Below are positions 27,601 to 34,737 of a DNA stretch of 64,000 nucleotides, one piece after another. Source of the DNA: Kitasatospora sp. A2-31 (GTDB taxonomy: Bacteria > Actinomycetota > Actinomycetes > Streptomycetales > Streptomycetaceae); NCBI RefSeq assembly GCF_022288725.1, contig NZ_JAKNTA010000004.1, forward strand, positions 672,083 to 736,082, written 5' to 3'. How positions within the stretch are numbered: position 1 is the stretch's first letter; every line of letters begins with the position of its first letter. The translations under genes were made by a program, and so were the position numbers. The notes under the pieces were generated by a model that had not been told where the DNA came from, made no database searches, and saw nothing but the letters and a program-made list of their open reading frames with translations.

Positions 27601-28861
27601 CACCCCGGCAGCCGGGATCCGGCGGGACCTGCTCTCCGAACAGGACCGCAACGCCCTGGACCGCGCCGTCCGGCACCGGATCGACGAGGAGACGATCTCC
27701 TACCTCTTCGGCGACGGTCCCCGGACCGACCGGGCGGCGGCCGGGACGGGCCGACACCCGTCCTGGGTCGACGACCGGGCGCTCGGTCGTTGGGCCGCCG
27801 GGGTCGAGCTGGAGCCCAAGTACCGGACCCTGCTGGAGCTCAACCGGCTCTCCCACGAGGGTGACGCACCCCGGGACCGGTCGCTGCTCTACCTCGGCGC
27901 CAACGCCGACGTCGAGCACCCGCTCTTCACCACCCGCGCCACGGAGCTGACGCTCGTCGGGGTGGACCCGGTGAACCTCAACGCGGCGACCCGGCAGGCC
28001 CACCTGAACGAGGTGGTGGGCGCCGTCGTCCGGAACCTGCGCTCCTACGCGCGCGACGGCCACACCGTGAGCAGTACCGAGATCGATCGTGGCCGGGTGG
28101 CCACCGTCCGCGTCGAGGGCCCCGACGGGCACCCGGTGCTCACCGTCGACTACCACTCCCTCACCTACGACGAGTACCTCGCCGAGCATCCGGGTGAGCG
28201 GTTCGACGTGGTGATGGACAAGGACTCCTGGCTGCTGGAGTGGCGCTCGGAGGACGGCGTGGCGGACGCGGTCGCCGGACTGCTCGCCGAGGGCGGTCGG
28301 TGGATCGGCGGAACCGAGCTGACGCGCAGCGCCGAGGCCCGGTTCGAGCGGCCCGGCGACGGCGTCACCGGCCCCGGCGGCACGGGCGCCGGCGCGGTCT
28401 GGAGCGGCTACCAGGACCTCCGGATCCGCACCCGCGCGGCCGGCCCGGACCCGTCCCCCACCGCCGCTGCCGGCACGTCCTCGTCCGCGGCCTCCGCCGC
28501 CCCGGCCCCCGCCGCCGACCCGCGCACCGAGATCCTCTTCGACGCCGTCGCGAAGGCCACCCGGACCCGCTTCCAGTTCCGCGACTGGACCTTCGACGAG
28601 GCGGCGTACACGTCGATGCTCGACGACGATCTCGCCGTCTCGCTGCCCTACCACGCCTACTTCGGGTCGCCGGACGACGCGCAGAACGCGGCGGCCGCGC
28701 TCGCCCTGCTGCCCGGTGTGGCGACCCGGCTGGCCGCCGAGATCGCCACCTTCGCGCGCACCGACGGCGACTTCGGCCCCCAGCGCGTGCTCGCCGACCT
28801 CCTCGCCCTCCTCGATCTCGACCCCGCCCTCCTCGCACCCCCGGGAGCCTCCTCGTCCTGA
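21695..28861 (+). CDS. Giant multidomain T7SS-type toxin candidate (2388 aa)
   Basis: Residues 1-110 are a WXG100-like export helix bundle (LGSAWHDAAQELHGIG). Residues about 107-270 are hydrophobic helices. Residues 290-645 are a Pro/Ala/Gly linker. A zincin-like domain (about 645-780) ends in HEIGHQLGLRDEYR, an HExxHxxGxxD site from H762. Residues about 918-1300 form an unrecognised alpha/beta region, possibly glycosyltransferase-like (ALVGHRVTYLEEVG). Residues about 1490-1720 resemble the edema-factor/ExoY adenylate cyclase, with IDVRPTN, KPKDIKAK and GDHDVFDI (D1636, D1638). Residues about 1794-1928 are OmpA-like (FGRAMQLGRARAEAV). Residues about 1974-2248 look like a SAM-methyltransferase fold (LLYLGANADVEH, FDVVMDKDSW). 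A helical tail ends the protein. No immunity gene follows. Domain calls beyond WXG, zincin motif and OmpA are inferred. Confidence 0.8.
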   Translation: MSLQMPPSFDWLAKLTVGQSWPHADEDKLRELGSAWHDAAQELHGIGQQLGASAYGVLDSVGGQVAEEFQAFVTQLESALPEMAESSKQMGDLGKHTALQVEYSKYMILGQLVLLAAQIAQWAFFAPEVLPAAITSARVAVKMILRRLLISVAAGVGLGVGLDAAVQTIQFLKGDRTRWSTENTASAAVSGAIGGAVGGVFFGVGGVVAPRFANSLIGKGVLGAATGITTAGIMLGVYGGEELLGASLAAGAVGALGGGGRRRFGGKDGTARVDPVSVDLPDRPALDLSGVPSDKTAEPVPVPVPVTGGSGPGPSGSRSGTGTGGASAGGRPGSGGAGRDRADGSPPASGSSGRAAAVLPGFATATGDTGRSVARGGAGTVATPGSAPATRGSGAGSGTAGAGAGRQGVAGAARTQAATGAAAGGGAGRSAGAPAGASTGPVRPAEGATPATGHAASGSRTAAAAPGGVGAQAGPGGGAPNPALRTASGGPETRTATPATGVSRSGDHATGEAGGGSGRTAPAVGRPATSSAPVATGSGGGEPRGGAAGAATVRTETGPATAGSAAPKGEPAPRPAAATAVATSGGPEAARPAAAQPRPSGAGASDALPSGPRPTGAGPADARPSDARPSEPNPSEPNPSDPRPPAPRIRLDRTPRFVVRSSFEARRFEFDGPVTDLTVRVAFRDGGRGHDTAGIWERVVRGVEEHFNAPRYELPNGDRLHVTVLPARPGEPAHLTVDLVGRRRAMDQRSWWPDAEPVDYAHEIGHQLGLRDEYRTADLPHRPGVEGSLYGDYRRPAPEGLRQGGLRVRHRGLIGAVVGDLGDPAPAGPHPRTWEEARAAATPHARSHTWVDPVSDPLQLGPGSRPRSSESLLVAPRTYGSQTGPQGSTSHGHTTHGQPSSGGPSPTQGPGTDDTSRNSVIMQPGYSSGDRFGISVALLADPDMHVLIARGPDPGTPGHDAVRDKSREIAAFYASVGIEPRRIHQVPVPSMEKKGLWRALNAEAYRIVREEWRVEKPFDEMFQVKEIWGVTDGTDLVAERFSPQLRERVREAWGLTDADDARIGSWLSGRGINLPATGGKVLVLWSRFTGKATQWSELRSRMEHDTGFQGVRQIVRDLARDYDTVVITGDPHPNAAKAGKWAELVNGLRAELGVDNVHQITGFWRGGGPELTGWGGDTRAGQFRLYDYLHRHHRLDHLGFRSGNLEAVALVGHRVTYLEEVGASGSARMEKWHDTGDGRTALGGTAPGYERVTVSGPPTASGRYAQQYDLDGYDAQGGKYQPPPPDSWWHKPVEVHGQERGFGISDLDSIREQLALPEADRAGEGRAAFHADRVRHLQRRYETLRNGVVTYSGGGPQVEAYLATYDQYFRMPVEQYPAGAEQLYHDLVQYALPGLPQLWTYYRGLVIQAYANAAAAAAQSAPGEVAPRAPQSDGSDRTGPGSPPSAAAAATSGGAGSPTPGAPAGPSSSGAGPSSSGAGGPAPAGRSGGIGAGTAREQYGIPEKNFGKFRRLAHERGLVIDVRPTNTEAPRWLDQGMLPKPKDIKAKTINELDVHLGAKREHVGLVGYFEPELPAREALEPGTWERVEARYRQRAHEFAELAPVLGRLTDEGRFTVRDGLVLGRDGRGEWRGITGDHDVFDITTPGGSRLTPTRYDGVVGEMMANDMAVMHGAHSYWAPQSPFSKGIFDKINASHLPGGEPLVRFRPGAEDAELVHAVERPADGTALDRPTPAGTHHPGERPAVAPAHPGGADRQPTGRTAEGPPAEQPHAPESSVPPGVAPGVPLSAPPSSARGTFPFRAGSGEPDPVQAARVDALAAELAVDVVARAAAGLPLPRVTVTGHANGTVAGQPHFGRAMQLGRARAEAVAELLRHRLGVHLAGSDRALTADRVEITVRSRGQELPEGVDPSRVTEETRRRAVVTVEPPAPAEPPHHVNPPVPSGDSPDAPTSERRTGDAGPGAHASAAGATPAAGIRRDLLSEQDRNALDRAVRHRIDEETISYLFGDGPRTDRAAAGTGRHPSWVDDRALGRWAAGVELEPKYRTLLELNRLSHEGDAPRDRSLLYLGANADVEHPLFTTRATELTLVGVDPVNLNAATRQAHLNEVVGAVVRNLRSYARDGHTVSSTEIDRGRVATVRVEGPDGHPVLTVDYHSLTYDEYLAEHPGERFDVVMDKDSWLLEWRSEDGVADAVAGLLAEGGRWIGGTELTRSAEARFERPGDGVTGPGGTGAGAVWSGYQDLRIRTRAAGPDPSPTAAAGTSSSAASAAPAPAADPRTEILFDAVAKATRTRFQFRDWTFDEAAYTSMLDDDLAVSLPYHAYFGSPDDAQNAAAALALLPGVATRLAAEIATFARTDGDFGPQRVLADLLALLDLDPALLAPPGASSS

Positions 28862-29111
28862 CCGTGCCACCCCCGCGCCGGCCCGTCGGCCGTGGACGGC
28901 CGCCGCGGGAAGTCCCGGCGATTCTCGTTGACGCTCCCTCCGAGCCGTCGGAGACTGCAAGGAACACGACGACGAACCCCGCCGCCCACCCCTGGGTGAG
29001 TCGAGACCCGGAGGACGAGGACGCGGGGACCGGCCGCCCGGCAGCCTGGTGGGGTGCTCCGGGGGACCGCCCCGGGGCGCCCCCACCGACGAGCCAGCGG
29101 AGCGTAGCCCC
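28862..29111 (+). promoter_or_regulatory. Gap between the toxin gene and the PLP-enzyme gene
   Basis: No gene is visible. There is only a weak 7-bp hairpin (CGGCCGT/ACGGCCG), so toxin transcription may continue. The segment around 28960-28990 is slightly less GC-rich and may hold the promoter of the next gene. Confidence 0.3.
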
Positions 29112-30506
29112 ATGACCGTCCGTCAGCCGAGCAGCCCGGAGCCTTCGAGCAGGGAGCCTTCGGGCCCGGAGCCTTCGAACAGGGAGCCGAGCCGATCCGC
29201 GGCGGGCTCCGCCGGTGCGGCGCAGCGGCGCGAGCTGGTCCTGCGCGCGGCCGTGCGGCGGGGGTTGCTCGACCCCGAGGACGCGCTGCTGGCGGCGTTC
29301 GTCGACCTCGACGGGGTGGCCGCGAGCGTGGCGGCGCTGCACCGCGCCTTCCCCGCCGACCTGGACGTGCTGCACACCTTCGCGGCCAAGGCGAACTGCC
29401 TGGTCCCGGTGCTGGCCGGGCTGCGCCGCCTCGGCATGGGCTGCGAGGTGGCCGGCCCCGGCGAGTTGGCCCGGGCGCTGGCGGCCGGCTTCGACGCCGG
29501 GCGGATCGTCTTCGACTCACCGGCGAAGACCCGCCGCGAGCTGGCCAGGGCACTGGACCTGGGCATCGCGGTGAACATCGACAACTGGCAGGAGCTCGCC
29601 CGGGTCGACGCGCTCCTGGACGCCCGCGATGCCCCGACCCGCTCCCGGCTCGGCGTCCGGATCAACCCGCAGGTCGGCGGCGGGGCGATCGGGGCGATGA
29701 GCACCGCCACCGCGACGTCCAAGTTCGGCATCCCGCTCGCCGACGAGGGCAACGCGGACCGTCTGCGCGAGGCCTTCCGGGAGCGCCCGTGGCTGGGCTG
29801 GCTCCACGTGCACGTCGGCTCCCAGGGCTGCCCGCTGGACCTCATGGCCCGGGGCGTCGGCGAGGCCGTCGCCTTCGCCGAGCGGCTGAACGCCGAGCCC
29901 GGCCGCCGCCGGGTGGTGGGCATCGACATCGGCGGCGGCCTCCCCGTCAACTTCGCCGGCGAGGAGACCGGTCCCACCTTCGAGGCGTACGTGGACCGAC
30001 TGCGGGCCCACGCGCCGGCCCTGTTCGGGGGCGGCTACCGGGTGGTCACCGAGTTCGGCCGCTCGCTGCTGGCCAAGAACGGCTTCACCGCCGCCTACGT
30101 CGAGTACACCAAGGTGTCCGGGGGCCGGCACATCGCCCTCACCCACGCCGGCGCCCAGGTCGCGACCCGGACCGTCTTCATGCCCGACGCCTGGCCGCTG
30201 CGGATCAGCGCGCACCACCCGTCGGGCGCAGCCAAGGCCGGGGAGCCGGTGGAGCAGGACGTCGCCGGGCCGTGCTGCTTCGCGGGCGACGTGGTCGCCC
30301 GGGCCCGGCCGCTGCCGCTGCTGGAACCCGGGGACCTGGTCGCCCTCCTCGACACCGGCGCCTACTACGCGACGACCCACTTCGAGTACAACAGCCTGCC
30401 GCGGCCGGCCGTGCACGGCTTCACCGTCGACGCCGCGGGCGGCGTGCACTTCGAGCCGCTGCGGCCGGCCCAGGGCATCGACGAGCTGCTCCGGGCCGAC
30501 CGCTGA
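29112..30506 (+). CDS. Y4yA-family PLP-dependent enzyme (fold III, group IV decarboxylase-like)
   Basis: The protein has 464 residues. Residues 1-35 are an odd Ser/Pro/Glu-rich leader encoded by near-repeats of GAGCCTTCG. The rest is an alanine-racemase-type barrel plus a C-terminal beta domain. The PLP lysine is K93 (HTFAAKANCLV). The phosphate-binding loop is IDIGGGLPVNF. HVHVGSQGC is the family histidine segment. CCFAGD (C388/C389) carries the active-site cysteine of ornithine/lysine/diaminopimelate decarboxylases. Segments such as IVFDSPAKTRREL, VEYTKVSGG and EYNSLPRPAVHGF match the Y4yA subgroup as I remember it. The substrate is unknown; a polyamine or siderophore precursor is possible. 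It is convergent with the UDG-ART gene. Confidence 0.8.
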   Translation: MTVRQPSSPEPSSREPSGPEPSNREPSRSAAGSAGAAQRRELVLRAAVRRGLLDPEDALLAAFVDLDGVAASVAALHRAFPADLDVLHTFAAKANCLVPVLAGLRRLGMGCEVAGPGELARALAAGFDAGRIVFDSPAKTRRELARALDLGIAVNIDNWQELARVDALLDARDAPTRSRLGVRINPQVGGGAIGAMSTATATSKFGIPLADEGNADRLREAFRERPWLGWLHVHVGSQGCPLDLMARGVGEAVAFAERLNAEPGRRRVVGIDIGGGLPVNFAGEETGPTFEAYVDRLRAHAPALFGGGYRVVTEFGRSLLAKNGFTAAYVEYTKVSGGRHIALTHAGAQVATRTVFMPDAWPLRISAHHPSGAAKAGEPVEQDVAGPCCFAGDVVARARPLPLLEPGDLVALLDTGAYYATTHFEYNSLPRPAVHGFTVDAAGGVHFEPLRPAQGIDELLRADR

Positions 30507-30524
30507 CCCTCCTCGGGGCCGATG

Positions 30525-30585
30525 GCGGCGGGCCCGGGGCCGACGGGCGGCGCCCGGGGCCGGCGGTGGCCGCCGGGCCCGCCGC
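30525..30585. terminator. Bidirectional hairpin between convergent genes
   Basis: Perfect 13-bp arms GCGGCGGGCCCGG (30525-30537) and 30573-30585 flank GC-rich DNA that can itself pair. The structure lies between the stops of the PLP-enzyme gene and the UDG-ART gene. Confidence 0.65.
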
Positions 30586-30586
30586 G

Positions 30587-32212
30587 TCAGGACACCAGGG
30601 TCTGCTCCGCCAGCTCCGTGAGCCGGACGGTGCAGAGGCCGCCGCGCTCGGTCCGGACCTCCGTCACCTTCAGCTGGGTGCCGGGCAGCAGGATGAACTC
30701 CTCCTCGCCGGTGAACGCGGAGAACTGGCGGATGCCTACGGCCCGGGCGGGCTCCACCTCGAAGAGCGTCCGCTTGCCGCGGCTGCCGAGGAACGCCCGG
30801 GCCACACCCAGTTCGGAGGTGCAGGAGGACACTCCCCACCAGGTCACCGTCCGGCCGAGCGGGTACTGCCCCCGCAGGTCCAGCGGCACCCCGCGCCAGA
30901 GCGGTGCCGTGCGGGCGGGCAGCTGCGACACGGCCGCGAACAGCAGCCGGAGATAGGGCAGGTAGGGGACGAGCCGGCTCCGGTCCGGGGAGCGCAGGAT
31001 GGCGTTGATCTCCCGGTAGAACGCGGACTCGCAGGTGTAGAGGTAGAGCGCGGCGATCGCGTCGGCGGACAGCCCGCCCGCCGTCTCGTCCGCCCGCCGC
31101 TTGCCGAACTCGTGTGCCCGAGTGACGTGCCGGTCCAGCCCCGACAGCAGCTCGGCGACCGGGCCGACGGCGTCGCGGAAGTCCATCATCGGCGTGTCGA
31201 ACACCCCGGTGATCGCGGGGAGGACGAGGCCCTCGTCCTTCACGCTCGCCAGGCGGTCGAGGTAGAGCTGGTGCAGTTCCATGGTGGACGCGATGAAGGC
31301 CCCCATGCGCTCGGCGGTGTCGCCGTCCGCCCGCCCGTCCTCCGCCGCGCGCTCATTCCACCCCGTGCTCGGCAGCCAGTCGATCTCGTCCGCGCCCAGC
31401 GAGGCGAGGGCCGCGTTCACCGTGCCGAAGTGGTCGCCGTCGCAGAAGAGGTCGCCCTGCGCGGCGGGGTTGGCGTGGTCGATGTGCCGGACCTCGACCG
31501 CGGGGTACTTCTCCTGGAGCTTGAGTACGACCTTCTTCAGGTTGCGCGCGTGCGCGCCCCACCAGGCGAAGACCACACCGCGGTCCTCCTCGGCCGCGTC
31601 CTGTTTGGCCCTGAGGATCTCCTCGACGATCCGCTCGGCGACCGGCCGCCAGAACGCGGTGTGCCGGTCGGTCCCCGTCGAGCCGTCGCTGCTGGCGGTC
31701 AGCGACGCGTTCAGCAGCAGCACGCCCTGGGTGAGCATCGCCTGGAACCACTCCGGCGGCTGGACGGTCTCCCGCTCCTTCAACAGTGCGCGGACGTCCG
31801 CGATCGGCGTCTTCTTGACGATGCCGTACTTCCACATCGCCGCCGCCTTGATGATGCACCGGATGCTCACGACCCGGCCGAACTGGCTGTCCTTCCAGTC
31901 GTGGAAGGTGTTGTCGAACATGGCGATGCCGGTGGCGCTCTCCGGCCGCGGGTAGGGGTTCTGCCCGAAGACGACGACCTTCCACTTGTGCGGCGCGTTC
32001 GGCTTGAGCGCCTGGAAGGTCAGCTCGCGGACCGGGACGACCTCCGGGCTGCGGCCCGTACCGATGAACGAGGCCGCGTCCGGCTGCGCCTCGATGACCG
32101 GCTTCAGCAGCGGGAGCCAGGGCTCGCCGCCGCCCTTGAAGAGCTCCGTGAGCGCCAGCGGGTCGTTCGGGTCGGGCGTCGAGGGGGCGGCGGGGGCGGT
32201 GGCGTCGGTCAT
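30587..32212 (-). CDS. Uracil-DNA-glycosylase-like domain fused to an ADP-ribosyltransferase domain
   Basis: The protein has 541 residues. Residues about 20-285 have the UDG fold: VVVFGQNPYPRPESATG (83-87 is GQNPY), VLLLNASLTA (164-173), and an HIDHANPAAQGD block (243-254) in place of HPSPLS. The usual UNG catalytic Asp of GQDPY is Asn here, as in the GINPG motif of the MUG/TDG branch, so activity may be altered rather than lost. Residues about 375-541 are an R-S-E type ADP-ribosyltransferase: LYTCESAFYREIN, LWRG (R440), SSCTS (462-466), then EEEFILLPGTQLKV (E503-E505), with every catalytic motif intact. No signal peptide is present, so it acts in the cytoplasm. It is divergent from a macrodomain gene across an inverted repeat. 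I infer NAD+-dependent modification of DNA or of a DNA-bound target. Confidence 0.85.
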   Translation of the reverse strand: MTDATAPAAPSTPDPNDPLALTELFKGGGEPWLPLLKPVIEAQPDAASFIGTGRSPEVVPVRELTFQALKPNAPHKWKVVVFGQNPYPRPESATGIAMFDNTFHDWKDSQFGRVVSIRCIIKAAAMWKYGIVKKTPIADVRALLKERETVQPPEWFQAMLTQGVLLLNASLTASSDGSTGTDRHTAFWRPVAERIVEEILRAKQDAAEEDRGVVFAWWGAHARNLKKVVLKLQEKYPAVEVRHIDHANPAAQGDLFCDGDHFGTVNAALASLGADEIDWLPSTGWNERAAEDGRADGDTAERMGAFIASTMELHQLYLDRLASVKDEGLVLPAITGVFDTPMMDFRDAVGPVAELLSGLDRHVTRAHEFGKRRADETAGGLSADAIAALYLYTCESAFYREINAILRSPDRSRLVPYLPYLRLLFAAVSQLPARTAPLWRGVPLDLRGQYPLGRTVTWWGVSSCTSELGVARAFLGSRGKRTLFEVEPARAVGIRQFSAFTGEEEFILLPGTQLKVTEVRTERGGLCTVRLTELAEQTLVS

Positions 32213-32262
32213 GGTGGCGGGCTCCGAAGGTCGAACCGTGCGTGCGCAGGGCGGGCGTGCTC

Positions 32263-32298
32263 GTGAGTGGCCGTCAGTCTCCGCTGACCGCCACTCAC
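32263..32298. promoter_or_regulatory. 15-bp inverted repeat in the divergent UDG-ART/macrodomain promoter region
   Basis: The left arm GTGAGTGGCCGTCAG (32263-32277) pairs with 32284-32298 at 14 of 15 positions across a 6-base spacer. It lies 51 bases before the UDG-ART start and about 150 bases before the macrodomain start. It could be an operator or an autoregulatory hairpin of the shared control region. No regulator gene is adjacent. Confidence 0.7.
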
Positions 32299-32450
32299 AG
32301 TCCTACCGCCCGGGTCCGACAGCCGGGCCCGCCGTCGCCCCTCCCGCGGGCCGGGCGTCGTCCCGGGCCTCCCGTGCCCGACCCGCGCTGTCGGTGCCGC
32401 CGGTTAGCGTCGGTGGTGTCGGACGAACCGCAGCTCGATCGGAGTGAAGT

Positions 32451-33128
32451 ATGACCATGGACCGTGTGCAGTCGCCGCTCAAGGTCGTGTTGACCGACGT
32501 CAACGCGACGGTGGTGGAGGCGTGGCAGGCGGCGTTCGCCGACACCCCCGGGGTCGAGATCCGCCGGGGCTCGATCCTCGACGAGCAGGTCGACGCCTGG
32601 GTCAGCCCCACCAACTCCCGCGGCCGGATGGACGGGGGCGTCGACGCGGTGGTCAAGCGGCACCTCGGCGCGGGCATCCAGCTGCGCGTCCAGCGGGCGA
32701 TCCGCGACCGGTTCGCCGGCCGGCTCCCGGTGGGCAGCGCGGTGTGCGTCCCGTCCGGGGCGACCAACCCGACCTTCCTGATCTCGGCGCCGACGATGGA
32801 GGAGTCCTCGCAGAACGTGAGCGCGACCCTGAACGTGGCCCTGGCGTGCGCCGCCGCGTTCCAGGCGGTCCACCAGCAGAACCGGAAGACGCCCGGCAGC
32901 ATCACCTCGGTGGCGCTGGTCGGCATGGGCGCCCGGACCGGCCGGGTGCCCGCACGGGTCTGCGCCAACCTGATGTGGTCCGGCTACACCCTGTTCCAGG
33001 ACCACTGCTTCGAGGACTACGACGACCTGCGCGCCACGATCACCGCGCAGCTCGACGACCTGGAGAAGGCACCCGCCGAGCAGCGGGTGCGGATCGCCCC
33101 GCCCGCGCGCCGCACCACCCGTCGCTGA
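32451..33128 (+). CDS. Macrodomain (ADP-ribose-binding/hydrolase-type) protein
   Basis: The protein has 225 residues, starting at ATG 32451 with GGAG six bases upstream. The macrodomain signature is VDAWVSPTNSRGRMDGGVDAV (N55 at the ADP-ribose-contacting Asn), then LPVGSAVCVPSG and a LISAPTM strand. VALVGMGARTGRVP matches the second binding loop. Macrodomains bind ADP-ribose and many remove it from proteins or DNA bases; DarG does so in the DarTG toxin-antitoxin pair. The basic tail (ARRTTRR) could contact nucleic acid. Because the neighbour carries an intact ADP-ribosyltransferase, I infer a reversal or protective role. It may only sense ADP-ribose. Confidence 0.88.
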   Translation: MTMDRVQSPLKVVLTDVNATVVEAWQAAFADTPGVEIRRGSILDEQVDAWVSPTNSRGRMDGGVDAVVKRHLGAGIQLRVQRAIRDRFAGRLPVGSAVCVPSGATNPTFLISAPTMEESSQNVSATLNVALACAAAFQAVHQQNRKTPGSITSVALVGMGARTGRVPARVCANLMWSGYTLFQDHCFEDYDDLRATITAQLDDLEKAPAEQRVRIAPPARRTTRR

Positions 33129-33185
33129 CCGGTGTCGCCGGCCGGTGTCGCCGACCTGTGACGCCGACCTGTGACGCCGAGCGGA

Positions 33186-33213
33186 CCCGGCGCCCCGTCC
33201 GGTCGGCGCCGGG
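33186..33213. terminator. Convergent-gene hairpin after the macrodomain gene
   Basis: Arms CCCGGCGCC (33186-33194) and GGCGCCGGG (33205-33213) lie between the macrodomain stop and the DUF3048 stop. Just upstream a 13-base direct repeat (GACCTGTGACGCC) occurs twice. Confidence 0.6.
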
Positions 33214-33221
33214 AGCCGGCC

Positions 33222-34301
33222 TCACGCGGGTTCGAGGACGATCCAGACCTGCCCGGGGTGGAAGGCCATCGGCTGCCCGGCGTAGCGGAACTCCGTGCCG
33301 CCGGCCGGATCCGGCCGGGACCAGCTGCCCCGGTACGCCGCGCCGTCGCGCAGGACGACCGCCTCGCCGCTGCCGACCGTGGGGGCGAACGGCACGAGGT
33401 GCCCGAAGGAGTCGACCAGTCCCCGCGGCGACGTGGTCTCGGCGACCTTCTGCACCACGATCGTGGGTGCTCCCATCTGCCCGGCGTCCGTCGTCATCGC
33501 CGGCCTGCCGTCCACCGCCACCAGGTACCTGCCCTGCGCGGCGGACCAGGTGAAGGTGAACGAGGCGGCCGGCATCCGCGCGGTGAACGAGTCGGTCGGG
33601 ACACCGCCGGCCGGTGCGTCGCCGAAGCGGAACCCGACGTCCCGGGCCGTCGCCGCGTCCGGGAAGTGGTCGAGGATCCCGGACGGCACCACGTACTGGT
33701 TGAACGGCGGCACGTTCCACTGCCCGCGGAAGAAGGAGTCGTCCTGCTGCGGCGAGCAGTTGAACAGATCGGCCCGGGCGAGCACGGGCAGGAACGCGCT
33801 CTGCGCGCCGGAGTAGGCGAAGTCCACCCGCCCGTACTGCTGCAGGAGCGGCAGATCGGTCTCCCGGGCGCTGCGCACCGGGCCGATCCGGTCGCCCCGG
33901 GGCAGGTGGTCGGAGTCGTACACGGCCAGGAAGCGGGAGAGCCCGCCCTCGACCTCGATCGCGTAGACCACGTCGGCGGCGTTCACGCCCGTCTGCGGCC
34001 GGGCGGCCGGAGCGTTGTCGATCTTGACGGCGAGGACCCGGCCGGCCCCTCCCGGCAGCCCGGTGAGCGGCGACACGCCGGACGCCGGGGGAGGGACGGC
34101 CGGCGGGCCCGACCCGGTGGCCGACGGACCGGCGGGCGGACCGGCCGCCGGGCGTCCCGGGGAGCCCCCGCCGCCGACGGTGAGGACGGCCGCCAGCACC
34201 GTCGCCAGGAGGACGGCGGCCCCGCCCACGACCAGGGCCGCGATCCGCTGCCGGAGCGACAGCGCCCGCCACCGGCCCCGCGCACGTTCCAAGTACCGCA
34301 T
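33222..34301 (-). CDS. DUF3048 (YerB-like) membrane-anchored protein
   Basis: The protein has 359 residues. A basic N-terminus and one membrane helix (IAALVVGGAAVLLATVLAAVL, about 20-43) are followed by a Pro/Gly linker to about 75. The DUF3048 core then starts VLAVKIDNAPAARPQTG and includes DRIGPVRSARETDL and AYSGAQSAFLPVL. The C-terminal half carries the second YerB-type domain, ending QVWIVLEPA. The protein should face outward. No function is established for the family beyond cell-envelope location. It is a single gene convergent with the macrodomain gene. Confidence 0.88.
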   Translation of the reverse strand: MRYLERARGRWRALSLRQRIAALVVGGAAVLLATVLAAVLTVGGGGSPGRPAAGPPAGPSATGSGPPAVPPPASGVSPLTGLPGGAGRVLAVKIDNAPAARPQTGVNAADVVYAIEVEGGLSRFLAVYDSDHLPRGDRIGPVRSARETDLPLLQQYGRVDFAYSGAQSAFLPVLARADLFNCSPQQDDSFFRGQWNVPPFNQYVVPSGILDHFPDAATARDVGFRFGDAPAGGVPTDSFTARMPAASFTFTWSAAQGRYLVAVDGRPAMTTDAGQMGAPTIVVQKVAETTSPRGLVDSFGHLVPFAPTVGSGEAVVLRDGAAYRGSWSRPDPAGGTEFRYAGQPMAFHPGQVWIVLEPA

Positions 34302-34440
34302 CCGGGCCCACCTCCGTGCCCCCGGCTCTCAGGACCCCGCCACCTGGGAAGACGAACCGGCCGACCCGTACGGTTCCGGGCGTTTTCAACTGTTTCGTCC
34401 GGTTCGCCCGCCCGGCTCCACCCGCTCGCCGCTCCCGCTC

Positions 34441-34737
34441 TCAGAGGACGCGTGCGAGGCTCCGGCACGCCAGACCGGCGAGGCGGCACCAGGCCCGTGC
34501 CACTGCGCCGGGCACCCGGTACCAGGCCAGGCCGAACGGCAGGGCGATGGCGAACCACGACGGCGGTGCCATCTCACCGGGCCGCTGCGCCCCCTCCCGC
34601 GCCCACCGGCGGCACCGTTCGACCCCGCGGCCGGTCCAGTCCGCGCAGTGGTCGGCCCGGCCCGCCCAGCTCGCCGCGGCGTCCAGCAGCCGGGCGCGCC
34701 GGTCGCCGCGCCGCCGCCGCAGCCCGGGCCCGGTCAC
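34441..34737 (-). CDS. Small protein translationally coupled to the THEP1-like NTPase
   Basis: The protein has 98 residues. The GTG start overlaps the NTPase stop (GTGA). It is Arg-, Trp- and Cys-rich (GRADHCADWTGRGVERC, AWCRLAGLACRSLARVL) with one weakly hydrophobic stretch (SWFAIALPFGLAWY). Almost every codon ends in G or C, which supports a real gene. No family is recognised. Coupling suggests it works with, or is regulated alongside, the NTPase. Confidence 0.55.
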   Translation of the reverse strand: MTGPGLRRRRGDRRARLLDAAASWAGRADHCADWTGRGVERCRRWAREGAQRPGEMAPPSWFAIALPFGLAWYRVPGAVARAWCRLAGLACRSLARVL

